In this document: one piece after another, positions 12,421 through 25,185 of the stretch
How positions within the stretch are numbered: position 1 is the stretch's first letter
How the letters are laid out: every line of letters begins with the position of its first letter
Source: Petaurus breviceps papuanus
Taxonomy: Eukaryota; Chordata; Mammalia; Diprotodontia; Petauridae
Reading direction: 5' to 3'
NCBI GenBank assembly: GCA_028583685.1
Contig: JAMXIF010000043.1
Coordinates: 11,664,558-11,728,557, forward strand
DNA length: 64,000 bases
Notes under the pieces: model-generated
The model's database searches: none
Told to the model about the DNA's origin: nothing
Seen by the model: the letters and a program-made list of their open reading frames with translations, nothing else
Made by a program: the position numbers and the translations under genes

Positions 12421-13074
12421 ATCCTAGTTACTGAAGTAGAGGAACTTGGAGCAGGAGGATGGCGGAATTTGCTATTCATATGACAAGGCAATACCAAGTG
12501 ATTTGGAATACAATGGTTCAGATCAAGGTTGAAGGTTATGGTAATAATAAAGAATGCCACTAGGACTGAGTATTGCATGGTTGGGGGAGTAATTTTCTGC
12601 TTTTGTCTTTGTTCCTCACAATTTTTCTAAGAGGCTGGTTTCTAAGTCAGTAGGGTGATTGGTTAAATCAGCTAGAAAACTCATAGGTGATCTCTACACC
12701 TTGAAAACATGTGGCCTCTTCATGACATCATCTTTATCTGTAGTAACACTATTGAGGACCTGGGCAAGGGCTGGAAGCTGTGAAGCTGTGTCCATTGCAG
12801 TGGTGGTAGTTCCTCTGTTCTTATCCTAATTCATGGAAATCTGACGTCATTGTGCTTTAAAATGGTTATGGTAGGTTTGATCCTACATACTCCAAATCTG
12901 AATGACTGAGAGTATATGAAGAATAACTTATTAACATAGGGCAGGCTAGAAATACACTATTCAGTCATTCTCTGACTAGTGGATTTGCTGGTGATGTGAA
13001 GAATGGCTTTCTTAGATACCCCTAATTAGTGAAAGCAAGAAAAATAAATTAGAAACTATGAAATCCTAATATCA
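12421..13074. other. Gene-free stretch
   Basis: No recognisable repeat or exon. It contains 'GGAGGATGGCGGAATTTGC' at about 12450-12475, which could be a decayed L1 5' start, but the neighbouring sequence does not support this. Confidence 0.35.
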
Positions 13075-13465
13075 AAGCTTTTAAGTTTTTTAAAGCCATC
13101 TCCTACATAAAACTTCCCTTGACTCTCTTCCCCTTCCAACACAATATCAGAAATGAACTCTATTTCCTATATTATTTTGCATGTATCTTTCTTGATGGTT
13201 TTTAACACACACAATATAAATTGAATAGTTTTTATGTATATTATATATATACATATATTTATGCTTTTATGTTGTTTATACATATGTGTATATATGTATG
13301 TATGCATATACATATAATGTTGTATCTCTCCTATTTGATTCTAAGTTCCATGAGGGCAGGAAATATATCTTGTATATTAAAGAATTTAAAATTCCTCATA
13401 ATGTCTATTATATATCTAAAACACATATTCCAAGGATGTTTATTAGGAAGAATGAATGAATGCTT
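13075..13465 (+). mobile_element. L2 3' end with internal microsatellite
   Basis: 'AAACTTCCCTTGACTCTC' then, after a TA/TG-rich run (about 13220-13320), 'CTAAGTTCCATGAGGGCAGG' and a closing 'GAATGAATGAATG' reproduce the L2 3' end (in mammals '...CTCCTTGAGGGCAGGGAC...AATGAATGAATGA'). The microsatellite lies where L2 sequence would continue. Confidence 0.6.
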
Positions 13466-13589
13466 TTTTAGAAGCAAAGGAAATATGAAACAAGAGAAAC
13501 AAATAAGCAAACTAAGTCACAAAGGACCCTTGAGTTGTCCTTTTTCCCCTTGGAAGCACCTTTCCCCCATCTGTCCTTTCCCTAATGTG

Positions 13590-13960
13590 ACTGCTGGTTT
13601 TCAGTAACAATTTGCTTTAAAGATAATATTGCCACGTTTCTTTGAACTGAGAATATTCGACAATTTATGGCCAAATTTAAGTTTGGCATAACAGGCTTAA
13701 TGCTCAGCTTTCCATCTGTATTCCATGCTTGGCAACAACCCAGGAAAACTTGGTCTTTTATGCTTCTGAATTTTATAAACCAGTAAACACAAAGGTATTG
13801 GGACTGTATATCTTAGCATGAAACATTTTATCAAGGGGCCAAAGCAGCCAGTGCATAAGAAGTATCAAATTGGACTGGAGTTTAAGCAACCAAGAGATTT
13901 ATGCTGCTTTCTCACTTGAGAAATATCCTGATCCAAGAACCAGTGTCAGTGAAAAGTGAC
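13590..13960. other. Non-repetitive stretch, candidate conserved element
   Basis: No repeat landmark seen. Base composition is even, with motifs such as 'TTTATGGCCAAATTTAAGTT' and 'TGGCATAACAGGCTTAATG' that look unlike simple or mobile DNA. There is no coding frame of useful length. Function unknown. Confidence 0.25.
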
Positions 13961-13984
13961 AATAAAATAATAACAGAAATAATG

Positions 13985-14274
13985 ATAACCTTACGTTCCT
14001 TCAGGGTTTTCCACTTTTCTGACTATTTTCACATTTATTTATATCATTTCATCATCCTAATAATACCTTGTTGTAGATAGGGGTAACGCTGTCATTGTTG
14101 GTGTATATAGGGGCAATGAGACCCTGAAAAGTTAAGAGATTTGTGTAATTTAAGAAGGCTACCACAAGATCACAATGTCTCTCTCCCTGTGTGTGTATAT
14201 ATATGTTATTAGTGGTTATCTAAAGACCACACAAGTGGTAAACTTCAGAGGCAAGAATCAAAACCAGATCTTTT
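13985..14274 (-). mobile_element. MIR, antisense, left half (split by HAL1)
   Basis: The run from 'GATAACCTTACGTTCCTTCA' to 'GGCAAGAATCAAAACCAGAT' follows an antisense MIR. Its continuation, 'CCAAATCCAGTGCTATTG', is found 3.7 kb away at about 18000-18020. The last 13 bases (14262-14274, AACCAGATCTTTT) are duplicated at 17983-17995 with two changes. Confidence 0.7.
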
Positions 14275-15094
14275 ATTTTGTTTTTGTTTTTAAAACTTTG
14301 AGTTTTAGCCTTTTTTTCCCCTTCTTCCCTCCTTACCCACTCCCACTGGGAAGATAAGCAATTCAATATAGATTGTACATGTGTAGTTACCCACATCATT
14401 GCCATAGCAGTTATATTATGAAAGATTAACTATATTTCCCTCCATCCTATCCTACCCCCCCCACTTATTCTATTTTCTCCTTTGACCCTATCCCTTTTCA
14501 AAAATGTTTGCTACTAACTACCCTCCCCCCATTCTGCCCTCCCTTCTATCCTCCCCCCCCCATTTTCCTGTAGGGTAAGATACCCTATTGAGTTTGTATG
14601 TTATTCCCTCCTTAAGGCAAATTCAATGAGAATCAGCTTTTCCCATTCCTTTTCACTGTCCTGCTCTTTCCCTCCATTGTAAGTTTTCTCTTGCCTCTTT
14701 TATATGAGATAATTTAACCTAATCTAACACTCCCTTTCTTCTTCTCCCAATAAATTCTTCTCTCACATCTTAATTTTATTGTTTAGATATCATTCCTGCA
14801 TATTCAACTCATCCTGTGTCCTCTGTCTATGTATACAGGAAGATACAAATGCCTACACTCACATATATATTTGCATATACATACATACTGCTATATACAT
14901 ATCTATGTATGTATACATACATACCTAGATATGTATATCAGCATATATACATATATATTCCCTTCAACTATCTCCATACTGAGAAAACTCTTATGAGTTA
15001 CAATTATTGTTTTTCCATGTAGGAATGTAAATAGTTCAATTTTAACAAGTTCCTTATGATTTCTTTTTCCTGTTTACCGTCTCATGCATCTCTC

Positions 15095-17239
<2,145 letters not shown>

Positions 17240-17982
17240 ATTGGCAGCCAATTACTTGACTTTTGAGTTCTTTGCCACAGTAGAACTCTGCTTCCAGAAT
17301 GGAGAGAGAGCTATGTCCCAAATCACTAGGGTTTTTGCAGCTGCCAGAGCTGTTAGATGGGTGCCCTCTCTACATCCCTCACATGCTCTGGTTCACTGAT
17401 CATACATCCCAGCACCACCACCCAAGACTATGATCTGGATCCAAGAAGGTCAAAGCAAGAGCGCTTTGCCTCTGAATGGTTGCTTAGTCCCCCTACAATC
17501 TGCAGGCCAGGAGCTCTGAATTGGCCATGTGGCAGCGGCTTCAGCCCTAATATCTCCTCTACTTCTTACTCCAGGGGAGTAGCTGCCAGACTGAACTCTT
17601 CTATCCTCTCCTGTACTAACCTAGTTCCACACTGACCTTTTACTTTGTCTTTGGCACTTATGGATTGAAAAGTCTGGAAACCACTACAGCTGCTGGTGAT
17701 TTACTCTTGTGAAGTCGGCTCTAGCTGAGGCTTGTTGGGGCCTGGGGCTAAAACTGTGGCTCTGTTGTGACTGCCCTAGGCTCCCAACACTCTGCAATGG
17801 ACCCTTCCTGCTGCCCTGCCAGGCTTCTTTCAGTGGGAATTTGTTTCTCTCTGTCACTTTGTGCTTTCTGTAGCTCTAGAGTTTGTTTAGAGTCATTGTT
17901 TTACATGTGTTTGAGGAGGCCGAAGCCAGAGCTACACAGAAGTCCATTTCTACTCCACCATCTTGGCTCCACCCCTTGTGCT

Positions 17983-18032
17983 AACCAAGTCTTTTCAATT
18001 CCAAATCCAGTGCTATTGTCTTTTTACTATCT
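17983..18032 (-). mobile_element. MIR, antisense, right remnant after HAL1
   Basis: Begins with the second copy of the HAL1 target-site duplication, then 'TCCAAATCCAGTGCTATTG', the expected continuation of the MIR cut at 14274. It shows that HAL1 landed in an existing MIR. Confidence 0.65.
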
Positions 18033-18088
18033 CAGGGCTGGGGAATGAATCCACCTGTGATCTCAAGGCCACAGGTTTCCCACACCTG
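18033..18088. mobile_element. Tiny hAT-like foldback remnant
   Basis: The left end CAGGGCTGGGGAA and right end TTCCCACACCTG are imperfect inverted repeats with hAT-style CAGGG...CCCTG-like tips. An inner pair, ACCTGTG and CACAGGT, pairs as well. At 56 bp it is either an internally deleted MITE related to the element at 42100-42226 or chance. Flanking octamers agree at only about five of eight positions. Confidence 0.35.
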
Positions 18089-18137
18089 CATTAACTTCTG
18101 GGTGTCTACAGGTCTAGGCTTCTGTAGAAAAAAAAAA

Positions 18138-18258
18138 ACAGCACAATAAAACAGACTAGTATTCAGAAGATTTGAATTATATTTTTGGCTCTTCTACTAC
18201 TTTGCGGTTTATACATTAATCATTCCCTTTACCTCCTTGGGACTCAATTTACTCATTG
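18138..18258 (+). mobile_element. MIR fragment, sense
   Basis: 'AGTATTCAGAAGATTTGAAT' followed by 'CTCTTCTACTACTTTG' and 'CCTTGGGACTCAATTTACTC' follows the MIR core order (previous exon-like head, CORE, 'CTCAGTTTCC'). Strongly mutated. Confidence 0.5.
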
Positions 18259-18294
18259 AGGTAATGGTAAAATCAGAGATTGGGAATACATGAT

Positions 18295-18810
18295 TGTAAT
18301 GGGAATGTAAATTTAAAGATCTTCCCTGCCCCTAGGCTAAAGTGCACCTGGAGCCTGGGGTGGGTGGCTTGTTTTTCAGTTGATACTTCTTGATTGGCCA
18401 GTGAGTCAATAAGGTTGTTACATTCTCTGAGCCAGGAAAAGGCTATATAAGTCCTGATGTGTAGCTTTGTTTTGGGGCTCACTTTGAGAAGTTTCTGTGA
18501 TTTGATCTGGATCCCGGTAAGCCATTGTCCAGAGCCCCCCGGCTTTGAAACCCAGATGTTGTTTGGTATGAATGTAATGGTTGGACAGTTTGGAAACTGT
18601 CTACTTGATTGGTTTCTGTCTTGACAATTCTGTCTGTATATTCTGAAGTTCGGGGTGCTGACCTCTTTCCCCTGAACTAGGTAAATGATACATGTTTGAG
18701 TGATTAAAGTAAGCTTGTTAACCCATTTTGAGTTGCTTTCCTTTAACAAAGCAAATCCAAGAACCTGTATTGGCAGCCACCCTAGGGACGCTAGGGTGCT
18801 TGCTGCTACA
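18295..18810 (+). mobile_element. Solo LTR, LTR family 1, copy A
   Basis: The 516-bp unit begins TGTAATGGGAATG and ends TGCTGCTACA, the TG...CA ends of an LTR. It has a TATA-like 'GGCTATATAAG' (about 18441-18451) and an ATTAAA poly-A-type signal (about 18703-18709). Three more copies lie at 34107, 38584 and 61791 (minus). Flanking pentamers ATGAT and ATGGT differ by one base, suggesting an aged 5-bp target duplication. No internal retroviral sequence remains, so it is a solo LTR left by LTR-LTR recombination. It is very close to copy C. Confidence 0.85.
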
Positions 18811-18884
18811 ATGGTCTCAAAGGTTCCACCTAACATTTATATTTATATGATTAGTTGTGATAGGAAGGCAAGATTTGAGATTAA

Positions 18885-19005
18885 ATAAATATATGTGTGT
18901 ATGTATATATATACACACATATATACACATATATATACTTACATAACTATACACAAATATGCATGCACATATAATATTAAATATAATATATACATATATA
19001 GAGTG
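18885..19005. repeat. TA/TATG/TACA microsatellite
   Basis: A run of ATATGTGTGTATG and TATATACACAC units, followed by GACAGAGA-rich sequence to about 19045. Length-variable simple repeat with no other content. Confidence 0.85.
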
Positions 19006-19149
19006 AAACAGACACAGAGACAGAGACACAGAGAAAGAGAGACAGAGATACATAAATACGTATAACGTAACATGTATATATGTACATGCATGTAGATCTA
19101 GTTCCCTAAATAATAAACCTAAGGCAAATCACATACATCTCTTGCTACT

Positions 19150-19422
19150 AGAAAGTTTCTGCTTCTTTGTTGTCATTGTTAAGTCATTTCAATCACATCT
19201 GATTTTTCATGAACCGATTTAGGCCAAGGATATTGAAGTTATTTTCCATTTCCTTCTCCAGCTCATCTCATTTTATAGATGAAGAACTGAGGCAAAAAGG
19301 GTTAAGAGACTTGCCCAGCGTCACACAGCAAGTAATTGTCTGAGGTTGGATTTGAACTAATGAAGATGAGTCTTTTTGATTCCAAGTCCAGTGCTCTATC
19401 CACTGCCCCACCTTCTTCCTCC
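19150..19422 (-). mobile_element. CORE-SINE (Mar-1 type), antisense
   Basis: From 'TTGTTGTCATTGTTAAGTCA' through 'CCATTTCCTTCTCCAGCTCA', 'CTTGCCCAGCGTCACACAGC' and 'TGAAGATGAGTC' to 'CCAGTGCTCTATCCACTGC', this follows a marsupial CORE-SINE in reverse. It appears almost full length. A younger SINE is inserted at its outer (head) end. Confidence 0.85.
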
Positions 19423-19433
19423 AGGCCACTTTC

Positions 19434-19603
19434 TTTTTATTTTTTTTTTATTAAGTAATTGGGGTTAAGTAACTTGCTCAAGGTTACACAGCCAGTTATT
19501 TCTGGGTGTGGTGCTAAGTATCTGAGTCCGGATTCGATCCCCCAGGTTATCCCGACACTGGGGCCGGTGCTCTTACTCTCTGTGCTACCTTGGCCGCCCC
19601 CTC
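19434..19603 (-). mobile_element. tRNA-derived SINE, second family, antisense
   Basis: Reverse complement begins GGGGCGGCCAAGGTAGCACA, then AGAGTAAGAGCACCGGCCCC, 'AACTGGCTGTGTAACCTTG' and an A-rich tail. The head with a G/C-rich A-box and 'GGGATCGAATCC' B-box-like motif marks pol III origin. The 11-bp target duplication AGGCCACTTTC lies at 19423-19433 and 19605-19615. The second copy of this family is at 61556-61751. Confidence 0.9.
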
Positions 19604-19615
19604 TAGGCCACTTTC

Positions 19616-20340
19616 AAAGGAACTTTCTCTACATATGGGTAAGGATGGCCATCTTGATGATCATTAGAAAAAAAGTCATTTCTGTGTTGTCAAATGTAAG
19701 TGTTCATTATGCACGTGACCTTGAATACCTATCTCCCCTGAGAGACTGTTTTTCAATCATTCCCTTCCTACCACAATGGCACCCTGTGGCTTTCCTTCAA
19801 CAAAGTTGCAACAGGGAGAGCTCCTAGAACTCATTCCTCACCATCTTTTCCCAAGAGCCCAAGGACACAAGCAGAAATTCAAACTGTTTTCTCTGGGAAT
19901 TGCCAGCTCCCATCCTTTGTTAAGTCCCAAGACCTTGTAAGGGGGCCCAAAGTAAGGATGTACCACAGACTATCTAGAATGACAATATTGAATCATCGGT
20001 GAATGGCAATAAAGATGAAAATATTGGCTCTTAGAAGCCTTATTCCAGGCCATCTAATAATGTCTCCATATTTCTTAATGTTATTATTCTCTCTGGTGTA
20101 GAGGAGCCAAGGCAGTTTCTGCAGCACTGATGTTCTGCCTTCCCACCTGTTTACATTTACTATATGGCTGCCTAGGGAACCCTGCAGAAAAGAATGCTTG
20201 TGTGAGCCATTTAGTTGACTACATGTCAAAAAGTAATTTGAATCAAAGAGTCACTAACTTAATTGATGGTGATGGCTCCATCCAAAAACAACCAAAGAAA
20301 TTGATGTTGTGTAAATTGCACATATATTCCTCTTGAATCT
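19616..20340. other. Gene-free stretch
   Basis: No repeat family recognised. ORFs of 68-78 codons on both strands overlap one another and have no motif. Nothing supports an exon. Confidence 0.4.
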
Positions 20341-20625
20341 GTGAGCACATTCTTGTTTGCTTTGACAGCATTCAAATTATCTTTCGGACAGCTCGACACA
20401 TTACTTAAGATGTGGCTGTATGTGAATTTTAGCTGCTAAAGGGGGCAATAACAGCCTTCCTGTGAAATTAATTCCCATGACTTCAAGTTCATCTTGCCAT
20501 TTCTTTCAGGCTAATTCCCAGCACATCCCTTCTGTTACTTACTTCACATTCTGTATTTTTGCCTTCAATCCATTTCAGCCCATCACATAATACAAAGCAG
20601 AAGCTAGAAAAATGGCCTGTGGGTG
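20341..20625. other. Non-repetitive stretch, candidate conserved element
   Basis: Sequence such as 'TTCGGACAGCTCGACACATT' and 'TGTGAATTTTAGCTGCTAAA' lacks repeat landmarks and retains two CpG. There is no open frame. Candidate regulatory sequence by appearance only. Confidence 0.25.
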
Positions 20626-20869
20626 CAGAGAATACAGAGAATCTTTGTGAACTCTTTGGTTTGGGGTCACATCTTGCACTGGTGGAGCTCTAACTGAGAG
20701 ATCTAACTGACCCTTTGTCAAGATGCCAGCTTAGCACATGTAGGGCCTGAAAAGCAGAGAAGGGAGCTACCTGACAAAGGCAGGATGCAAATGCAGAACT
20801 TGTGACTTCAAGCTTGCAGTCATTCTACCAGATCAAGTTGGGATAAGGAAAAGATCACAGCTTCATGAG

Positions 20870-21010
20870 TCTAGACAGCAGAAGAACTTCATGATCTAAT
20901 TCCTTAAATTTATAGATGAGGAAACTGAGTTGTAGGGAGGTTAAGTGACTTGCCCAAGGTTATACAAGTTGTGGTTACAGAACACCAAGGCTTGAATTCA
21001 GAATGATAGC
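20870..21010 (-). mobile_element. MIR/CR1-type 3' fragment, antisense
   Basis: 'TTTATAGATGAGGAAACTGAG' and 'TTAAGTGACTTGCCCAAGG' are the hallmark of an antisense MIR-type core. Confidence 0.6.
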
Positions 21011-21750
21011 TTTCTTCTGAGGTTGTTTAAATGCATATGGGAACTGCTCAGAAAAGCATCTAACAGAAGACTCCTGAGGCATACTGCCTTCAGTAGGAAT
21101 CACTAATAGGAAAGATCCACAGTTATCATTGGAACTGGAGAAATATATACTTCTGTATTTTTACTGATTCTGTTTTCCCATACACATAAGCACTCTCTTC
21201 ATCAGTACCTATCATAATCAGTACATTCTCAACCAGTATCATTCTTGCCCAAATTCGTCCATAGAGAATTCACCCAACATGCTGGAAGCCTTCCTCTAGG
21301 TCTCTTACATTTTATGTGTACAAGTGCTTCAATCTTTATACCCATCTCTTGCCATTTTCTCTTGCTAACTCGATGACTGATTTCTTCCTTTTTCAATCAC
21401 ACACTTTCTCAGTGACATACTTTATGCCATTTCTTGTCTGTAGGTCATCATTGCAAAAATGCTGCAGCTTAATTGTACCCATTGCCTCTTGAGTAGCCTA
21501 CAGACGAATACTCAGAAACTGTGTCATTCTAGGGGTCACACACATAAAACATCACTAGAAGAACATTTTGAAGTTTGCACAATGGGGATAGGTTGAGATT
21601 AATAAAAGCATACACAATCCAGTCTGATCTCTTTCTGCTACTAAATTGTGGACCAAATTACTGCTTGTCTTAAGTTTCTGACCCAGATATATATCTTGAT
21701 GGTATTAACCCAGTACATTAATTTTGCAAATATATGTCATATTTCTATAC
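21011..21750. other. Gene-free stretch
   Basis: No recognised repeat or exon. Mixed sequence with short T/C-rich segments. Confidence 0.4.
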
Positions 21751-21919
21751 CAAAGGTTCTTAACTTTCCCTTCAACAATCTACTGAAACCTAAGGACCTC
21801 TTCTTGGAAAGATGATTTTAAATGCATGAAATTAAATAAATAATATAAAGTAATTAAAATATAGTTATCAAAATATCTCTTTTTTCAGGTTTATAGAATC
21901 TTGATTTGGAATCCCTAGC
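21751..21919. mobile_element. Possible old DNA-transposon relic, second copy
   Basis: Starts 'AAAGGTTCTTAACTTTCCC', continues 'AAATGCATGAAATTAAATAA' and closes 'GATTTGGAATCCCTAG'. It resembles the same inverted-end repeat as 181-386, with a better preserved interior. Confidence 0.4.
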
Positions 21920-22670
21920 CAATACAACTGGCATTTTTTAATCCATTTAAGTTTGTCCAGTAAAGATTATTATCACAATTTTTGTAGTAGTCATGGATAA
22001 CATTAAAGAAACCCATGAATGTTTAGTGATTTGATGTGATTAGTACTATATTAACCATGAAAAGTAACATATGAAAAATTACATTACCCATAAGATCTTC
22101 TTTTTTTTGAACCTTTAACAAAAATATTTACTATGGCAGTGGCACATACTTTTTGTGAGCACATGATTTCCTACCTTGTATTTTTCTTAATTCTCACAAT
22201 CTTTGTAGAGGTTTTTTGTTTGTTTGTTTGTTTGGGAGTGTTACATTTATTAACTAATAGGGTATAACCTTAGGATATGCAACCAATAAGAGAATCCTTA
22301 CGGGAAGAGAGTCTGTATGTCTACATTTTTTTCCTTGTCATTTTTAGAGGAAATATGTATGGGGGCAATTCCTACTCTATTGTTATGATTAGTTTATATT
22401 AGTTAATCAGTTAGACTTTTGTAGGAAATGATGATAATTAAAGTAAATATTTTGCCCATTTTACATTTATTAGCACTAATGTGTTATTTTATAGATCTAG
22501 TTGGATTGTCTTTAGCCTTACTTCTGTTTGATATTGATGTTAGCCTTTACTCTAACTCCTTAAAGATCTGACAGAACAGAAATATTTTAATATGGGGATG
22601 GTGTAGTAGAGCTGTGAGCTATTTTTAGATAATTTTACTCTATTTCATGTGGTTTTTTGGTTATATAATG
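21920..22670. other. Gene-free AT-rich stretch
   Basis: No recognised repeat. A short (TTTG)n run lies at about 22214-22233. Otherwise anonymous. Confidence 0.45.
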
Positions 22671-22815
22671 CATTAGAATCATAGCTATAGAGCTGAAAAG
22701 ACCTTGGATCATTTAGTTCAACCCTGTTATTTTACAGATAAGGAAACTGAGGCTCAGAGAGATTAAGTGAGTTGTATGAATTTCATTGGTAGTGATGGGG
22801 TAATGGAACCTGGAC
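22671..22815 (-). mobile_element. CR1/L3-type 3'-end fragment, antisense
   Basis: 'AGAATCATAGCTATAGAGCT', 'ACCTTGGATCATTTAGTTCA' and 'AAGGAAACTGAGGCTCAGAG' follow the reverse complement of a CR1/L3 3' end with a MIR-like segment. Confidence 0.55.
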
Positions 22816-22869
22816 CCCAGAAGGAAAAGGCCATGTCCTTGAAAGCAACCCAGTCCCTTAATTTTATCA

Positions 22870-23265
22870 TACATTTCAGTAGCCTAGATCACTGATACCT
22901 AGGTCCAAGTTATTTGGCCCACCCCAGCCTACCTAGATCACTTAATTTGCTTACTTGACAGTTCTTTTACACTTGGCCTACCCTAGACTACTTAATATTC
23001 CTTTCACTATTGCGCTTGGCTCACCCCAGGCTACTTAGTAACTCTTAATCTCATCCAGATCCTTTCTTTGTCTTTTTTGTACATAAGCATTAGTATCACC
23101 TCCATTGTTGCAGATTCCCTAAAAGTTACAATAAACCTTTCAGTCATTTGACTAGAAGATTGTCTGAGTGCTTGAATTCATTTCAGGTGGACCCTGCCCT
23201 ATATCCTGACATTTTGGGGTTCCCAGCAACCCTAAACCACATCAGCAGCAAGTAAGAAAGCTGGG
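22870..23265 (+). mobile_element. ERV LTR relic with leader remnant (third LTR type)
   Basis: About 330 bp of LTR-like DNA: three imperfect modules of 'TTGGCCCACCCCAG...CTACTTA' type (22910-23045), 'TTTTTTGTACATAAGCATTAG' (TATA-like area), AATAAA at about 23130, then a U5-like part ending in CA near 23208. It is followed by 'TTTTGGGGTTCCC'. A TTTGGGG start after the LTR is typical of the tRNA-proline primer site of gamma-type (class I) retroviruses, although the match is partial. It is unrelated to LTR families 1 and 2. No internal genes remain. Start uncertain. Confidence 0.5.
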
Positions 23266-23269
23266 GTTT

Positions 23270-24429
23270 ATTTCATCAATTCTAACTCCAAAGTCAATGC
23301 TCTTTAGTTCCTTTATATTTCACAAAGTTCAGAGCCTACAGTGTGTTTGTATTTTATGATATAATAGAGAGTTGCTACACAATGGGGATATTGAATAAAC
23401 AAATGGATGAATGAATGAACTACCCTTGGGAACTCCAAGAGAAAGACAGCAGTCACATACATAAAAAACCTGAATGATGTTAACATCTCTATGAAATCAC
23501 TAAATGAGAGTATTAAGGGGTGGGAGGGGGTGGCAGGAGTGGTAGTATGAGAGAGTTAATTAACAAGAGAATTTATTTTGATGTAGGGGCTTGAATTGGA
23601 GAGTAAAGAACAGGGAAGAGAGAAGGTTGTGGCTTTGGACAATCTAGAAGATAAAAAGACACAAATAATGAATGTCTGAGGGTAAAAGTTGGGAAATGAA
23701 AAATAAGGAGAGAAAAGAACATAAGGAGATGGGAGTGGGGTGAAAAGGGGATTGGGATGATATAGATCTGTAAGAAACTACCCATATATACTTTCATCAA
23801 GTGACATGCTATAAGGTTGGTTCTAGTGAAAATTGAACTAGTAAAGATATGCCTTGTATGTCACCTCTAGCTATATTTTCAACATCTTCCACCTCACCCT
23901 TCCCCCACCCTCTATCTTCCTGGCATTTATGTTATCTCTTCTCTTTTGAATGTTCAGAGACACCCATGTCAGATTTCTTCTTTGACTAATCCTTCCCTGT
24001 TGAAGAGCTAGAACTTCTTCCTACCTATTTCTCCCTTCCCTAAGCCCTAATTATCATTTCCAAAGAGTACTTCTCTTACCTGCTAGCTGAGATTTAAGAA
24101 AACAACCATAGAATCATAGATGTAGAGAGTAAAGGGAACCTCTGTGGATACTTAGCACATACGTCAGATAGATCTTATATCCTGTTTACCGCATAGTTCT
24201 GTCAAAAGACTGCGCACAACAAGGACCCCACTCTCTCTTAGGGCAGTCAGTTGTATACTGGGATACTTTTAATTACTTTGAAGTATTTCTTTATATACCA
24301 CTCCTCTCTATATATACTTTCTTTTAGTATACTTATCAGTTTACACAGGTTTAACTACCATTCTTATGCTGATGTAACACAGATCTCTATGTCTGTCTGT
24401 CTGTCTGTCTGTTTCTCCCCTTCTCCCCA
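23270..24429. other. Gene-free stretch with minor repeats
   Basis: Contains a possible antisense CR1-type end ('ATAGAATCATAGATGTAGAG', about 24110-24150) and a (CTGT)n run at about 24390-24413. A weakly L2-like C/T-rich part lies at 23870-24080. No gene. Confidence 0.4.
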
Positions 24430-24694
24430 TATTTCCATTCTTCCAAACTTTGTGTTTTGGATATTTCAAGCTAGATGTCCTGGAGATGTACATAATTCAA
24501 CATGTCCAAAACAGAAATCACCTCCCCCCTCCCAACTCTCTTCTATATCACACTATTTCTGTAGAAGGAACCACAAACTTTCCAATCTCCCAAATTTGTA
24601 AGATCAGCATCATCTTAGACTCTTCACTCTCTGTCATTTCACATATTCAAACAGTTGCCAAGTTTTGCCATTTCTATTTCCACAATATTTGGGT
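24430..24694 (+). mobile_element. L2 LINE, end of the coding part
   Basis: 'CAACATGTCCAAAACAGAAA', 'ATCTTAGACTCTTCACTCTC' and 'CAAACAGTTGCCAAGTTTTG' follow the C-terminal coding part of L2 ('...NMSKTELI...LGVILDSSLSL...HIQSVAKSC...'). The frame at 24450-24701 reads ILDSSLSVISHIQTVAKFCHFYFHN. Confidence 0.75.
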
Positions 24695-25185
24695 CAGCTA
24701 ATAATCTTTTATTAAATACTTACTATATGGCAGACACTGGTCTAAAAGCAGGGGTTACGAAGAAATTGAAAAAGGCAATCCCTGCCCTAAAGGAGCTCAC
24801 AGTCTAATGAGGGAGACAGCATGCAGACAACTAGGGACAAACAAGCAATATGCAGGATAAATAGGAAATAATGAACAGAGTGAAGGCTCTAGAATTACAA
24901 GTGATTGGGAATCATTCACCTTAGAAGGCAAGATTTTAGCTAAGATTTGAAGGAATCCAGGGAAGCCAGGAGGTAGAAGAGAGGGGGAATAATATCTAAT
25001 ACATAAGGGGCAACCAATGAAAATAGCTGCAGTTAAGACCTGAAATATCTTGGTAAAGGAACAGCAAGGAGACCAGTGTCACTGGATTGAGAAGTATTGA
25101 AAGGGATATAAGTGTTTGAAGATTACAAAGGTGGCAAACTAGGTTATGAAGGGCTTTGAATGTCAAATAGCAAATGTTATTTTTT
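24695..25185 (+). mobile_element. Unclassified old repeat, family Y
   Basis: Landmarks are 'AAATACTTACTATATGGCAG', 'GGAGCTCACAGTCTAATGAG', 'GGAACAGCAAGGAGACCAGT' and 'GGTTATGAAGGGCTTTGAAT'. The same ordered set, or part of it, recurs at 37435, 53010, 59170 and 61165, all in plus orientation. It separates two L2 pieces, so it either inserted into an L2 or lies between two. I remember it as a widespread mammalian repeat but will not name a class. Confidence 0.6.

Noticed and set aside
12450-12480. 'GGAGGATGGCGGAATTTGC' as an L1 5' end
   Set aside because: The following sequence matches no L1 5' UTR in the window; probably chance.
18273-18836. 187-codon minus-strand ORF, the longest open frame in the window, with a partial echo at 38566-38984
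   Set aside because: It runs antisense through solo LTR copies A and C. The shared frame simply reflects the near-identity of the two LTRs and has no domain, start context or known protein similarity.
24695-25185. Family Y as a piece of L2
   Set aside because: True L2 coding and 3' motifs flank it on both sides, and Y recurs elsewhere without L2, so it is treated as a separate family of unknown class.
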